From contig NZ_PCOU01000001.1 of assembly GCF_002979455.1 (NCBI RefSeq), positions 372,001 to 436,000 on the forward strand: a DNA stretch of 64,000 nt, written 5' to 3'. A model generated the notes under the pieces. It searched no databases, was not told the DNA's origin, and saw only the letters and a list, made by a program, of their open reading frames with translations. Below are positions 16,598 through 25,890 of this stretch, piece by piece (within the stretch, counting starts at the first letter, position 1; each line of letters opens with the position of its first letter). Made by a program: the position numbers and the translations under genes. The stretch is from Chryseobacterium sp. MYb7. Its GTDB lineage: Bacteria > Bacteroidota > Bacteroidia > Flavobacteriales > Weeksellaceae.

Positions 16598-17266
16598 TTA
16601 TAAATAAGCTAAGAATAATCTTCGTAAATAATCTTCAGAAGAAATTCCTGTAAAAAAAGTTTCTGTAGTGGAATTGAATTCAATTGTATAAAAAGAACCT
16701 TCATCAATATTTTCATAAACTGCTTTTTTACCTAAATGTTCTTCCAATTGAGAAAGAATCTCAGGAAGAGAATATTGGTAAGGGTATGTAAGATTGACAA
16801 TATCATTATTAAATTCATCAATATATTGTTTTATAAATAAAGCAATATCGTCTGTTCCAATAAGAATTCTTTTTGCATTATTATGTAAGATGAATTTATT
16901 TTCATAGAGTATAGAGTCTTTAAGGAAGTTGATCAGGGTGTTTGGGTTTCCTCCACGCCCTACTGCATTTCCGATTCTGAAAATAATGAAATTCTTACAT
17001 GTATCAGTGATCAGTTTTTCAGCATTAAGTTTATGAATAACATATGGGCTGTCTTTTTTTGTGGGATCATAAATACTGCAGGTTGAGAAATAAATCAGTT
17101 TTTTATCTGGAAATTCTTCTAAAGCTGATTGTAAGAGCCTGATTTCTCTTTCAAATTCTGCGGGATTTTTTTCCAGAGAATTGGAAACTCCGGATGCAAA
17201 AAATAGTACATCTTCTCTGTCATAGGATCTTACGGAGTTTGCCAGAATTCCATTACCAATAATCAT
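16598..17266 (-). CDS. short NAD(P)-dependent epimerase/dehydratase-like protein
   Basis: The 222-residue protein looks like a trimmed extended-SDR. The N-terminal GNGILA stands for the GxxGxxG loop, STCSIYDP corresponds to the active-site Ser region, and YVIHK gives the YxxxK catalytic pair. FRIGNAVGRGGNPNTLINF and an RILIGTDDIA segment follow, as in sugar-nucleotide epimerases. It is about 80-100 residues shorter than RmlB/GalE-type enzymes, mostly missing the first Rossmann strands. It may reduce or epimerise a nucleotide sugar for this locus. Substrate unknown. Confidence 0.65.
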   Translation of the reverse strand: MIIGNGILANSVRSYDREDVLFFASGVSNSLEKNPAEFEREIRLLQSALEEFPDKKLIYFSTCSIYDPTKKDSPYVIHKLNAEKLITDTCKNFIIFRIGNAVGRGGNPNTLINFLKDSILYENKFILHNNAKRILIGTDDIALFIKQYIDEFNNDIVNLTYPYQYSLPEILSQLEEHLGKKAVYENIDEGSFYTIEFNSTTETFFTGISSEDYLRRLFLAYL

Positions 17267-17296
17267 ATTTTTTTATCTAAGTGTTTTGAAAAGATT

Positions 17297-18142
17297 TTAC
17301 AGGTATTTAAAAATTTTAAATAACCCGAGTTTGTTTCCTAATTGTGCCCATCTTGAATTCTTTACACGTTCAAGTTTATCAAGGGAATATTGATATTTGT
17401 TTCTTGGAACATAGTTCTGTACAAACAGGTCTTCAATATTAATATTTCTTCTTTCTGCCATTTTTATAAGGGCTACCCAATGCCAGTAAAGAGCTTTTTC
17501 CGTGTTTTTTGTAGTGGAAATTCCGTTATTGTGAATTCTATATAAATACAGGTCTTCATCAATGTATTTCACGGGGGCAGTCTCGCATATTTTCATGTAC
17601 CAATCTTTATCTTCTGCAATTTTCAAAAAGGGATCTATCCCCGCCGTTTTTTCATATATGCTCTTTTTTAAAGCAGCAAAGCTTGATATTTCTCCTTTAA
17701 AATTGTAATAAGACTGGTCTAATTCAGTAATTTGTTTGGCTTTGTGAACCGCTTGAGGGTTAAGATTCTCATCACAAAATATAAGGTTAGAATATACCAA
17801 CCCCACTTCCTTATTTTCTGAATGGGTTTTTAAAACAATTTCTAAGGCATGAGGAACCAATGCATCATCAGGGTCAAGAAATCCGCATATTTCAGATGCT
17901 GCGAGAGAAATCAGTTTTTTCTTTGTATATCCGATTCCTTTATTTTCTCCGTTTTGATGAATTTTAAAACGAGGATCGTCTTCTACGATTTTTTTTATAA
18001 TCTCGAGAGAATTATCGGTAGATCCATCATCTAAAATTACGGTTTCCCAGTCTGTTTCAGTCTGAGCAATTAAGCTTTGATAACATTCCTCGAAAAAATG
18101 TCCGTTATTGTAGTTGGCGATAAGTACGCTGAATTTACTCAT
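17297..18142 (-). CDS. glycosyltransferase family 2 protein
   Basis: The 281-residue GT-A enzyme has FSVLIANYNNGHFFEECYQS, ILDDGSTDNS and CGFLDPDDALVP. It parallels the GT2 at 11296-12135 throughout the first 130 residues, pointing to a duplication within the locus with later divergence of the acceptor half. It overlaps the upstream WbsX-like gene by eight bases. Confidence 0.88.
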   Translation of the reverse strand: MSKFSVLIANYNNGHFFEECYQSLIAQTETDWETVILDDGSTDNSLEIIKKIVEDDPRFKIHQNGENKGIGYTKKKLISLAASEICGFLDPDDALVPHALEIVLKTHSENKEVGLVYSNLIFCDENLNPQAVHKAKQITELDQSYYNFKGEISSFAALKKSIYEKTAGIDPFLKIAEDKDWYMKICETAPVKYIDEDLYLYRIHNNGISTTKNTEKALYWHWVALIKMAERRNINIEDLFVQNYVPRNKYQYSLDKLERVKNSRWAQLGNKLGLFKIFKYL

Positions 18143-19259
18143 TTTGACTGTATTTGTTCAATATTTTTTTTAATGCATTCAAATATCCGAAACCATATTT
18201 TCTATCCGGTTCCAGAATATTTCCTTCTGCCCATTCGTTCCAGGATTTTACAATGAGAAACTGTTCAGGATAATCTTTTTTATCTTCAAGATATTTTGCT
18301 GCTTTTTCTACCTGCTGTTCAAATAACTCCGGAGAATTATCCGTAAGAATGATCCCTCTGTAGCCACTTCTTGGAGTATTGTCCCAGTTAGGCAAAACGC
18401 ATGGGTAAGTGGTCACATTGCTTTCTTCATACTGAAGATCGTTTACAACGGTACCAGCGTCCTGAGTTCTTACTTTCGGCTGTTCCTTTTTTTGTAATCC
18501 TATTAATCCCTTTATCCTTTTTTTATAATATTGAGAATGGGAAATATGTTCTTTCTTCTGAATATGAGGATTCCATGCTTTATGAAATGCATTGGAAATC
18601 TTACTATCATATCCCATCGATTTGAAATCAAGATCATCACTCAGTTTATTGGATGCCATGATATACAAATCATCAAATCCGTTTTCTTTTGCAAGCTCTC
18701 TGAATTTTTCAATGTATTGCGGAGCTTCTTTATTTAAATGATTAGGATCATAAATGATAAAAAGAGGCTTATTATCCACCTTGATGTATCTGCTGTCTTT
18801 GAAGAATGGCAATAAATATTCAAAGTGATCGATTAAATCCTGTTCGCTTGGGTAGACTTGCTCTACCAATATTTTTTCAGACAAGCCGTGCCATATTCCT
18901 GACCATGTTTCATTAGCCCAGCAAAAGCAGAAGGGAAAATCCGGTTTTCCGCTTTTCAGTACATCATTTGCAATACGTTCCAACAATTGTTTGCCATTTC
19001 CAAACCAATAATGATAATAGATAAACCCATGTACGCCGTAATTTTTGGCCATTTGTGCCTGCGCTTCCCTTATTTCGGGAACCCGAAGATCATAATATCC
19101 GAGATCTGCCGGGTATATAGGCTGATCGTGTCCTTCAAATAAAGGTTTTGCCTTGCCTACATTAGTCCATTCTGTAAATCCCTTTCCCCACCATTCATCA
19201 TTTTCCGGGACGGGATGATATTGAGGGAGATAAAATGCAAGTGGTTTTATTTTTTTCAT
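18135..19259 (-). CDS. WbsX-like glycosyltransferase / glycoside hydrolase family 99-like domain protein
   Basis: The 374-residue protein starts PLAFYLPQYHPVPENDEWWG and contains KGFTEWTNV, GVHGFIYYHYWF, FCFCWANETWS and KSWNEWAEGN. This is the full motif set of the WbsX family found in O-antigen and capsule loci and related to the GH99 fold. Members are usually annotated as lipopolysaccharide biosynthesis proteins; both transferase and hydrolase roles have been proposed. It sits between a hexapeptide acyltransferase and a GT2 in the same operon. Confidence 0.85.
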   Translation of the reverse strand: MKKIKPLAFYLPQYHPVPENDEWWGKGFTEWTNVGKAKPLFEGHDQPIYPADLGYYDLRVPEIREAQAQMAKNYGVHGFIYYHYWFGNGKQLLERIANDVLKSGKPDFPFCFCWANETWSGIWHGLSEKILVEQVYPSEQDLIDHFEYLLPFFKDSRYIKVDNKPLFIIYDPNHLNKEAPQYIEKFRELAKENGFDDLYIMASNKLSDDLDFKSMGYDSKISNAFHKAWNPHIQKKEHISHSQYYKKRIKGLIGLQKKEQPKVRTQDAGTVVNDLQYEESNVTTYPCVLPNWDNTPRSGYRGIILTDNSPELFEQQVEKAAKYLEDKKDYPEQFLIVKSWNEWAEGNILEPDRKYGFGYLNALKKILNKYSQNE

Positions 19260-19261
19260 AA

Positions 19262-19876
19262 TCAGTTTTCTAATGTTTTTATTAATCTGGCGGGAACTCC
19301 TGCAATCACTGAGTTTTTTGGAAAACTCCTATTTACTACAGAGTTTGCTCCAATAATACAGTTTTCACCAATAGTAACTCCAGGAAGAATACATACGCCT
19401 TCACCTATCCATACATTATCTTCAATAATAACCGGACCTTTGGAGTACAAGGGCCTTTCAGCAGGGATATTTTCTAAATCATTACTCGTTATATTGCCAT
19501 GAGCATGATCAGAAATATATATTCTGCTGGCCATTAATACATTATTTCCTATGACAATTTTATTGATTGCTCCGATATGAACATCGGAATTACAAACTAC
19601 ATTATCGCCAATTATTATTTCCGGGTGAAATATCTCACTCTGAAAACGATCCCAGGCCTCTAGCCTTAGGTGGAATAAAGAGCTGAAATTATTACCTATC
19701 GATATATACTTAGGATTTTTTATCCAATGCTCTTCTGGCAATGCCGAATTCGTTCCGAATTTTTTGAAGCTTTTCTGTGCCCATGTATTTAATTTGTTTT
19801 GTTGATGGGTTTTATAAGCATTCGAATTCAGAACATCGAACAAAAAATTGACAATATATTTTTTTAGAAAATTCAT
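19262..19876 (-). CDS. hexapeptide acyltransferase, WcaF/Maa-like
   Basis: The 204-residue protein has beta-helix repeats (YISIGNNFSSLFHLRLEAWD, IIIGDNVVCNSDVHIGAINK, WIGEGVCILPGVTIGENCIIGANSVV). It also has the SDHAH segment, which carries the likely catalytic histidine of sugar O-acetyltransferases, and ends VIAGVPARLIKTLEN. It lies 33 bases downstream of the WecE aminotransferase, so it is one of two nearby candidates to acylate the amino sugar made by that enzyme, or it may be a plain O-acetyltransferase. Confidence 0.8.
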   Translation of the reverse strand: MNFLKKYIVNFLFDVLNSNAYKTHQQNKLNTWAQKSFKKFGTNSALPEEHWIKNPKYISIGNNFSSLFHLRLEAWDRFQSEIFHPEIIIGDNVVCNSDVHIGAINKIVIGNNVLMASRIYISDHAHGNITSNDLENIPAERPLYSKGPVIIEDNVWIGEGVCILPGVTIGENCIIGANSVVNRSFPKNSVIAGVPARLIKTLEN

Positions 19877-19909
19877 CTTTTATTATTCAGAAGTGACAAT
19901 GCTGTTGTA

Positions 19910-21052
19910 TTATTTAGCAAAAAAAATGTTAATCAGCTCTATGATTTTATGCTGTTCGTTTTCAGATAATTCATAATAGAATGGCAGCCTTAGCAGGCAA
20001 TCTGTGAAATGATCAGAATTAGGGATGTCAATTTTAGGATTGTTGGCCAGGAAAAAATCACTTTTATTCAAGCTTAAATAATGGAAAACAGGGTGAATAT
20101 CCTGAGCCTTTAAATGTTGAATCAAATTGGTTCTTTCCTCATAACTTCTGCAAACAATATAATACATGTGAGCATTGTTTGTAGCATAAGAAGGCATATC
20201 AGGTAAAATAATGAACCTTTTTTCCTCTAATTCCGAAAGTCCGTTCTGGTAATTGTTCCAGATTTCTAATCTTTTTTTCTGAATGATATCCAGATTTTCT
20301 AATTGAGCATACAAGAAAGCAGATATAATTTCTGAAGGTAAGAATGAGGAGCCAAGATCTACCCAGCCATATTTATTTACTTCTCCTCTAAAAAAAGCGC
20401 TTCTATTGGTTCCTTTTTCGCGGATTACTTCAGCACGGTCAAAATATTTAGGATCATTAATTACAAGCATTCCTCCTTCTCCTGCAATAATATTTTTGGT
20501 TTCGTGGAATGAAAAAGCAGCAAAATGCCCTATTGCGCCCAAAGCTTTCTTTGTTCCGTCTGAGAATGTATAATAACTGTCAATGGCCTGTGCTGCATCT
20601 TCCACTACAAATAAATTGTGTTTGTGAGCCAGCTGCATAATTTTCTCCATATCACAGGCTACCCCTGCATAATGTACGGGTACAATTACTTTTGTTTTTT
20701 CAGTGATATGTTTTTCTATTTCTGCGGGATCAATATTGGGGTTGTCCGGATAAGAATCTACGAAGACTATTTTTGCGCCGCGTAAAGCGAAGGCATTGGC
20801 AGAAGAGACGAAAGTATAGCTTGGAACAATTACTTCATCGCCGGGTTTTACATCACACAGAATAGCTGCCATTTCCAAAGCATCAGTACATGATGTTGTC
20901 ATTAGTACTTTTGGGAAATTATAGTTTTTTTCAAAAAAATGCTGGCATTTCTTTGTAAACATTCCATCTCCTGAAATTTTACCGCTCTTTACGGCTTCTT
21001 CTATGTATATAAGTTCTTTACCAATAATAAATGGTTTGTTAAATGGGATCAT
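19910..21052 (-). CDS. wecE: dTDP-4-amino-4,6-dideoxygalactose transaminase (WecE-like)
   Basis: The 380-residue PLP aminotransferase of the DegT/DnrJ/EryC1/StrS group follows E. coli WecE closely through its length: MIPFNKPFIIGKEL, PSYTFVSSANAF, VVEDAAQ (Asp152), and FSFHETKN with the PLP lysine Lys186. The block REKGTNRSAFFRGEVNKY is characteristic of WecE. The enzyme turns dTDP-4-keto-6-deoxyglucose into dTDP-4-amino-4,6-dideoxygalactose (dTDP-Fuc4N). The substrate would come from RmlA and RmlB encoded at 29.5-31.5 kb. It overlaps the acyltransferase-3 gene by four bases. A PglD-like acyltransferase two genes upstream could acylate the product. Confidence 0.92.
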   Translation of the reverse strand: MIPFNKPFIIGKELIYIEEAVKSGKISGDGMFTKKCQHFFEKNYNFPKVLMTTSCTDALEMAAILCDVKPGDEVIVPSYTFVSSANAFALRGAKIVFVDSYPDNPNIDPAEIEKHITEKTKVIVPVHYAGVACDMEKIMQLAHKHNLFVVEDAAQAIDSYYTFSDGTKKALGAIGHFAAFSFHETKNIIAGEGGMLVINDPKYFDRAEVIREKGTNRSAFFRGEVNKYGWVDLGSSFLPSEIISAFLYAQLENLDIIQKKRLEIWNNYQNGLSELEEKRFIILPDMPSYATNNAHMYYIVCRSYEERTNLIQHLKAQDIHPVFHYLSLNKSDFFLANNPKIDIPNSDHFTDCLLRLPFYYELSENEQHKIIELINIFFAK

Positions 21053-22188
21053 AGTGTTTTAAATTTTGCATCTTTAATTTTTATAAATTTTTTCTCCACA
21101 TATCTGAAAGAGAGATAACTAATCACAACAGTTAAAACTGGAATGCAAATATATATCGCAATATTGAATACAAATATATTATTATAAAATGCTAATACCT
21201 TATAAAAAACAGGGAATAGCAGAAACATCACAAAAGGATGGTACATATAAATACCATAAGAGATATTTCCTAAGAATGAAAGATATCTGTTCCTGAGAGG
21301 AAGTGGGTTGGATTGGTTAATACTCACCAGAATAAGTACCAGAAAAAGAAATCCTAAAGCAAGATTTTGAATATACAGTCTGAAAACAGGTATCGTAATC
21401 AGGAATCCTATAAGTAGCAGTACCAATGTATAAATGAATTTACTTTTTGGGTATTGCGTAATAATATCAGAATATTCTGAATAAAAATAGCCGCCTAATG
21501 AACCTATTGCCATATATTCAATCGGAATAATACCCACTATTGTACTTAATATGGTATCATAAAATTTGAAATTTATCATTACGATAACAAACAGAATAAT
21601 TCCAAACACTATAGCTGTTACTTTTTTGTTAAAAAAAGATACAATAAGAGGCCATATTATATAAAATTGTTCCTCTACTCCTACAGACCAGGATTGTGAT
21701 GCTCCTACAATAATTCTTCCTTCATATAAGGCAAGATTAGGGAGGAAAAAAACATACAGTAATATCGTCCTTAAACCATAATCCGATTGTCTAATTACTG
21801 TATTGTAATATGAGGGAGAATCCGCGAATAGAGCAAAAGAATTGGCTAAAAAAGGGATCAGAATAAAGGATATAATAACAATAATATAATACAAAGGCCA
21901 TATTCTGAATATCCTTCTTAAGTAGAATTTTACCAGGTTGATACGGTTGCTTTTTTGTTTTTCAGACAGTAAAAGATAAGTGATCAGAAAACCACTGAGG
22001 ACAAAAAAAAGATGTACTCCGTTTTTACCTAAATGCTCAACCAAATATGAGGTGTATTTTAAATTCAGTAGAGAGGAAATTTTGTCGTGGCTTTTAAACA
22101 GTTCAATATGGTGCAGGATAACAGCAAAGGCAGCAATTGCTCTTAATTCATTTAATCCGCCAAAAAAAATATGTTTTTTTGTATTCAT
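21049..22188 (-). CDS. acyltransferase 3 family membrane protein
   Basis: The 379-residue protein has ten or more membrane helices and the OafA-type pattern: NELRAIAAFAVILHHIEL in helix 1 with the catalytic His, the GVHLFFVLSGFLIT helix, YLRRIFRIWPLYYI, and WSVGVEEQFYIIWPL in the middle. It has no SGNH hydrolase domain. It is the second membrane acyltransferase in the locus; the other is at 12847-13881. It is packed between WecE (four-base overlap) and the PglD-like enzyme (four-base gap). Confidence 0.88.
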   Translation of the reverse strand: MNTKKHIFFGGLNELRAIAAFAVILHHIELFKSHDKISSLLNLKYTSYLVEHLGKNGVHLFFVLSGFLITYLLLSEKQKSNRINLVKFYLRRIFRIWPLYYIIVIISFILIPFLANSFALFADSPSYYNTVIRQSDYGLRTILLYVFFLPNLALYEGRIIVGASQSWSVGVEEQFYIIWPLIVSFFNKKVTAIVFGIILFVIVMINFKFYDTILSTIVGIIPIEYMAIGSLGGYFYSEYSDIITQYPKSKFIYTLVLLLIGFLITIPVFRLYIQNLALGFLFLVLILVSINQSNPLPLRNRYLSFLGNISYGIYMYHPFVMFLLFPVFYKVLAFYNNIFVFNIAIYICIPVLTVVISYLSFRYVEKKFIKIKDAKFKTL

Positions 22189-22192
22189 ATGC

Positions 22193-22825
22193 TTATCGTA
22201 TAAATTTTACAGGATTTCCTACATATAGCCCCGGCTCGTCAATATTTTTAATTACCACGCCTGCACCTCCTATCTGGGTTTGGGCAGCTATGGTAATATG
22301 ATCTATAATCGTAGAATTAATTCCAATAATACACTGTTCTTTTATATTTACAAAACCTGCAATAGCAACGGATGGAGATATGAAAGAATGACTTCCTATG
22401 ACCGAATCATGTGCCACGGAACAGGAAATATTTACTAAAACATTTTCTTCAATTCTGACATGCTGATCAATAACGCAGCCGGGATATATTACCGATCCCT
22501 GACCAATTGACGCAGCCGGATCAATGTAAGAGGAAGAATGAATAAATGTGTGAAAGGGTACTTTACCGGCAAGTTTCTGGAACAGTTCTTTTTTTACGCC
22601 AAGGTGTTTATAACCAATGGCTATCAAAACTGCATCAAACTCATCTTGCTGATATTTTGTAATAACGTCATCATTTCCTCCAATAACGGGAATCTGGCTG
22701 ATAATAGTGCTTAGCGGCTGAAAGTCATCAAAGAAAGCAACAACCTTATCGCCGGAATCCTGCTGGATGTGGTAGGCGATTTGCTGTCCTAAATGCCCTG
22801 AGCCTATAATGGCAATTCTTTTCAT
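22193..22825 (-). CDS. PglD/NeuD-like sugar N- or O-acyltransferase
   Basis: The 210-residue protein has the two-part NeuD/PglD layout. An N-terminal Rossmann-like domain (IAIIGSGHLGQQIAYHI, about residues 1-80) binds the sugar nucleotide, and a C-terminal left-handed beta-helix (SIGQGSVIYPGCVIDQHV ... GLYVGNPVKFIR) follows. PglD enzymes N-acetylate 4-amino sugars on UDP carriers. With WecE nearby, dTDP-Fuc4N is a plausible acceptor. The catalytic His of PglD is probably in ISCSVAHDSVIG (about residue 139). Confidence 0.82.
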   Translation of the reverse strand: MKRIAIIGSGHLGQQIAYHIQQDSGDKVVAFFDDFQPLSTIISQIPVIGGNDDVITKYQQDEFDAVLIAIGYKHLGVKKELFQKLAGKVPFHTFIHSSSYIDPAASIGQGSVIYPGCVIDQHVRIEENVLVNISCSVAHDSVIGSHSFISPSVAIAGFVNIKEQCIIGINSTIIDHITIAAQTQIGGAGVVIKNIDEPGLYVGNPVKFIR

Positions 22826-22857
22826 ATTTGTGGTGTTATTTTGTATGAGAAATTACA

Positions 22858-23985
22858 TTATTTTAAAATTATTTTATGATCGGGAGATTTGTAAATCAGG
22901 TAGCCGGATCTGTCATTGCTTGAGTGAGCAGGTTTAAGACCATGTGATAAAATTTCTTTTTTAACAATATATTTTTCCTGGTTATCACTCTTGATAACGG
23001 GAAGCAGGAATTCTGTTTCTTCCGATAGAAAATAAACACCGGAGTATGCTGCTGACGGTACACTTTCGGGAAGGTTGTATTGGTTTAAGGCTATATCCAA
23101 TACGGCCTGCAGATAATCAAAGCCTGTAGAAAGCTGAACAAGATCAGAACCAATAAAGTCGCCTCCCATACGGCTTCCTATTTCTATAGGGTAAACTTTT
23201 CCTTCATCAGTAATCATAAGTTCTATGTGGGACGCACCGTTTTCAACTTTGGTCGCATTCAGAATATGATAGCTTACCTCACGGATCCTGTTTTTAATTT
23301 CCTCAGAAAATGCACTTGGCTGGTGATGCGCAAGTTCTACAAAATAGGGCTCTTCTGTTATTTCTTTATCTGTTATGGTAATAATGAGATGTTCGCCTTT
23401 GAAACTTATAGTTTCTACACTTACTTCTTTTCCTTTAATAAATTCTTCTACCACACAAGTTTTGGAAAAGGAAACCTGTATGGCATTTTCAATCGCTTTT
23501 TTACACTCTTCCAGCGAAGTAACTTTAATGACTCCTAAACTTCCTGATCTGTCTGATGGTTTGATAATCAGTGGGTAAGCGAATGATTCAAAATCTTTTG
23601 CATTAAATTCGGAAACAGTGACGGATTGAGGAGAAGCTATGTTATTTTCCCTGAAGCATTGTCTCATGAATGATTTATTGGTTGTCAGTAATGAACATTC
23701 AATACTGTTCCCTGTTAAACCTAAATTATGGGCTACATATGCAATGGAAGGAATGCAGATGTCTGTAGCTATAGTAAGGATGCCGTCTATTCCTATTGCT
23801 TTACATTCTTTAAGAATTATATCTTTCTCTAAAACAGAAACATCATAGAAGTGGTCGGCAATATCTTTACAAACTGCTTTGTCATCATCCCATGCAAAGC
23901 AATGAACTTCCAGTCCGTTTTCCTTTGCCTTTTGAACAAGGGGAAGCTGTAAGTAACTTGCTCCCAATATTGCTATTTTTTTCAT
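22858..23985 (-). CDS. ATP-grasp ligase of unknown substrate
   Basis: The 375-residue protein has the three ATP-grasp parts. These are an N-terminal pre-ATP-grasp Rossmann domain (IAILGASYLQLPLVQKA), the central lysine/loop PLIIKPSDRSGSLGVIKV with VVEEFIKGKEVSVE, and the metal/substrate motif PIEIGSRMGGDFIGSDL. The class forms carboxylate-amine or carboxylate-thiol bonds through acyl phosphates, as in amino-acid ligases. In a locus with an amino sugar and a PglD-like protein it could build an amidated or aminoacyl substituent. I cannot assign the substrate from sequence. It is followed 32 bases later by the PglD-like gene. Confidence 0.8.
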   Translation of the reverse strand: MKKIAILGASYLQLPLVQKAKENGLEVHCFAWDDDKAVCKDIADHFYDVSVLEKDIILKECKAIGIDGILTIATDICIPSIAYVAHNLGLTGNSIECSLLTTNKSFMRQCFRENNIASPQSVTVSEFNAKDFESFAYPLIIKPSDRSGSLGVIKVTSLEECKKAIENAIQVSFSKTCVVEEFIKGKEVSVETISFKGEHLIITITDKEITEEPYFVELAHHQPSAFSEEIKNRIREVSYHILNATKVENGASHIELMITDEGKVYPIEIGSRMGGDFIGSDLVQLSTGFDYLQAVLDIALNQYNLPESVPSAAYSGVYFLSEETEFLLPVIKSDNQEKYIVKKEILSHGLKPAHSSNDRSGYLIYKSPDHKIILK

Positions 23986-24033
23986 TTTTTTATTGTTTTA
24001 AAATTTGAGGGTAAGATTTTATTCAATAAAATG

Positions 24034-25890
24034 TTATAAACTTTCAATTTCTTTGATGTCTATAGTGTATTTATTATTATGCCAGGTTACAATACCTACA
24101 TCCATCCATGGTTTGTCCATCTGCTTTTTTAGGAATCCTTTTTCCCAATGATAAGGAGGAGTGTCAATTTTCTTTACTTTGATGATAAATTTAGCATCTT
24201 CCAGACTTACTCCATTCATTTTGGCCCAGAATGCGGTAAAGTCCCTGATTCCTCTTTTCAGATTGTCCTGATTAATGATATTATCTGTAGTACGGAACGT
24301 CCATTTGATCCATGTGGGGCCATGAAGGTAGCTTCCTGCTGTACCATCATTATTAATAATAGGCAGCCATACCTGCTGGCCTTTTTTATCAACATAAATA
24401 ACAGAAATAATATGGTTGTATTGATTAAAATGATAATCCATAAAAACAGCATGATGGGTAATCCCAAGATAAGTCTTCGTAGGCTTTTCTACCGCATCTG
24501 AGATTTTACTCATTTCTTTTCCTGCTGAAGTGTTTTCAAATCCTCCTTTGTTCTTTATAGAATTGTAAGAAACAATTATTTGAAATAGTATAACTAGACA
24601 CAGGCCTCCTTTGATAAGGGAGATTCTGAAATCTTTAACAGTATAATTCTCAAGAATCTTTATTTTGTCCTCATCCATAGGAATAATAGGGGGAATATAA
24701 CCGCAGTTTTCTTCTGTACAGCGTTCTGTATTTCTGTTCTTGGCTACATATTGGTAAACAGCTTTTCCCATGTGGTAAATTCCGGGAATACGTAAGATCC
24801 AGCTTAGTGGCTTTAAATAAGTAATGGCATTGAAAACCTGAATGTAGGTATCCAATCCTTTATAAACTTTTCCGTTTCTTACAGAATGAATATCATTTAG
24901 GAGTTCATCTGTGGAAATACCTTTTAATAATTCATTTTGCTCAGCGTAATATTGTACTGTTTTGAAATCAATTCTTTTTGCAATGTCAAAATGTTGTATC
25001 GTAATCTTGGTTCGGTTACACAACGGACATTCTCCATCATAATAAAAAGTGAGACGTGCTGGTTTTTCAGTGCTTTTAAATAATTTTTCCCACCATGAAA
25101 CAGGAACCATTAGCAGATAAATGGTACACATTCCTAATCCGAACCAAGGAATAGGATAGCATATCAAAATGCCTAGATGTAATCCCAACCCAATGATTAG
25201 CAATGGAATTCTCCATTTTTTCAGGAAAAAAGTAAAAATGAAAATAAATTCAAAAATAAGGGTTAAATATCCCAAAAACAGCATCAGGTACTTTTGATCC
25301 AGTATATAAGGAATGGAAATATAATTGGTGAAAGGAAGACTGCTTGGATACCACATTCCCAATCCTACAGTCCAGTAAGATGAGGTAAATTTATAGAATA
25401 TGGAATCAAAATAGACAAAAGCCAGCCCAACGAATATAGGAACAAGATAACATAAAGTACTGATCTTTTCAGGTGGGTTATACTGAAATCTGGTGTTTGA
25501 ATATTTATACTTCAAGAGAAGCCTGTCCAGCGATAAATTTCTGGATATAGGCAAAAACATTAAGAGAAAGTTGATGCCCAGATAAGCATAAAACATATGA
25601 TACTCATAGGTAGTTATACTGCCTATCAGAATGACGGTCATTAAATAATTAATGATCGTTGCCAGTCTTGTGAAAAGCCCAAATATGATGAAAATGATGG
25701 CAATCATCCAGATCCTCAGAGGAATACCAAAGTCAATTTCAGCGGGTCTTATAAATGGAATCTTATCAAAAATCAGATGTTTGAAATAATTGAGCTGAAC
25801 TACTTCACAAAGTAATACCATTGTATAGGCAATTCTGAAAATAGAAAGGCCGAGTCCGGAAATTTTTTCGTTATAAAGTCTTTTGATCAT
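24034..25890 (-). CDS. HTTM membrane domain fused to a DCC (DUF393) thiol-disulfide domain, with an extra C-terminal domain
   Basis: The 618-residue protein has three parts. Residues 1-265 form a multi-helix membrane region like the HTTM domain (distantly related to vitamin K-dependent gamma-carboxylase), starting LGLSIFRIAYTMVLL. Residues about 279-395 are a DCC-family domain with the motif YYDGECPLCNRTK (Cys288, Cys291) and a second pair in RCTEENCGY (Cys391, Cys396). A further helix at about 427-447 leads to a polar C-terminal domain of about 165 residues, rich in Trp and probably extracytoplasmic. The start overlaps the upstream GT4 by 20 bases, so it is part of the operon. Its role in polysaccharide synthesis is unknown. 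Confidence 0.72.
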   Translation of the reverse strand: MIKRLYNEKISGLGLSIFRIAYTMVLLCEVVQLNYFKHLIFDKIPFIRPAEIDFGIPLRIWMIAIIFIIFGLFTRLATIINYLMTVILIGSITTYEYHMFYAYLGINFLLMFLPISRNLSLDRLLLKYKYSNTRFQYNPPEKISTLCYLVPIFVGLAFVYFDSIFYKFTSSYWTVGLGMWYPSSLPFTNYISIPYILDQKYLMLFLGYLTLIFEFIFIFTFFLKKWRIPLLIIGLGLHLGILICYPIPWFGLGMCTIYLLMVPVSWWEKLFKSTEKPARLTFYYDGECPLCNRTKITIQHFDIAKRIDFKTVQYYAEQNELLKGISTDELLNDIHSVRNGKVYKGLDTYIQVFNAITYLKPLSWILRIPGIYHMGKAVYQYVAKNRNTERCTEENCGYIPPIIPMDEDKIKILENYTVKDFRISLIKGGLCLVILFQIIVSYNSIKNKGGFENTSAGKEMSKISDAVEKPTKTYLGITHHAVFMDYHFNQYNHIISVIYVDKKGQQVWLPIINNDGTAGSYLHGPTWIKWTFRTTDNIINQDNLKRGIRDFTAFWAKMNGVSLEDAKFIIKVKKIDTPPYHWEKGFLKKQMDKPWMDVGIVTWHNNKYTIDIKEIESL

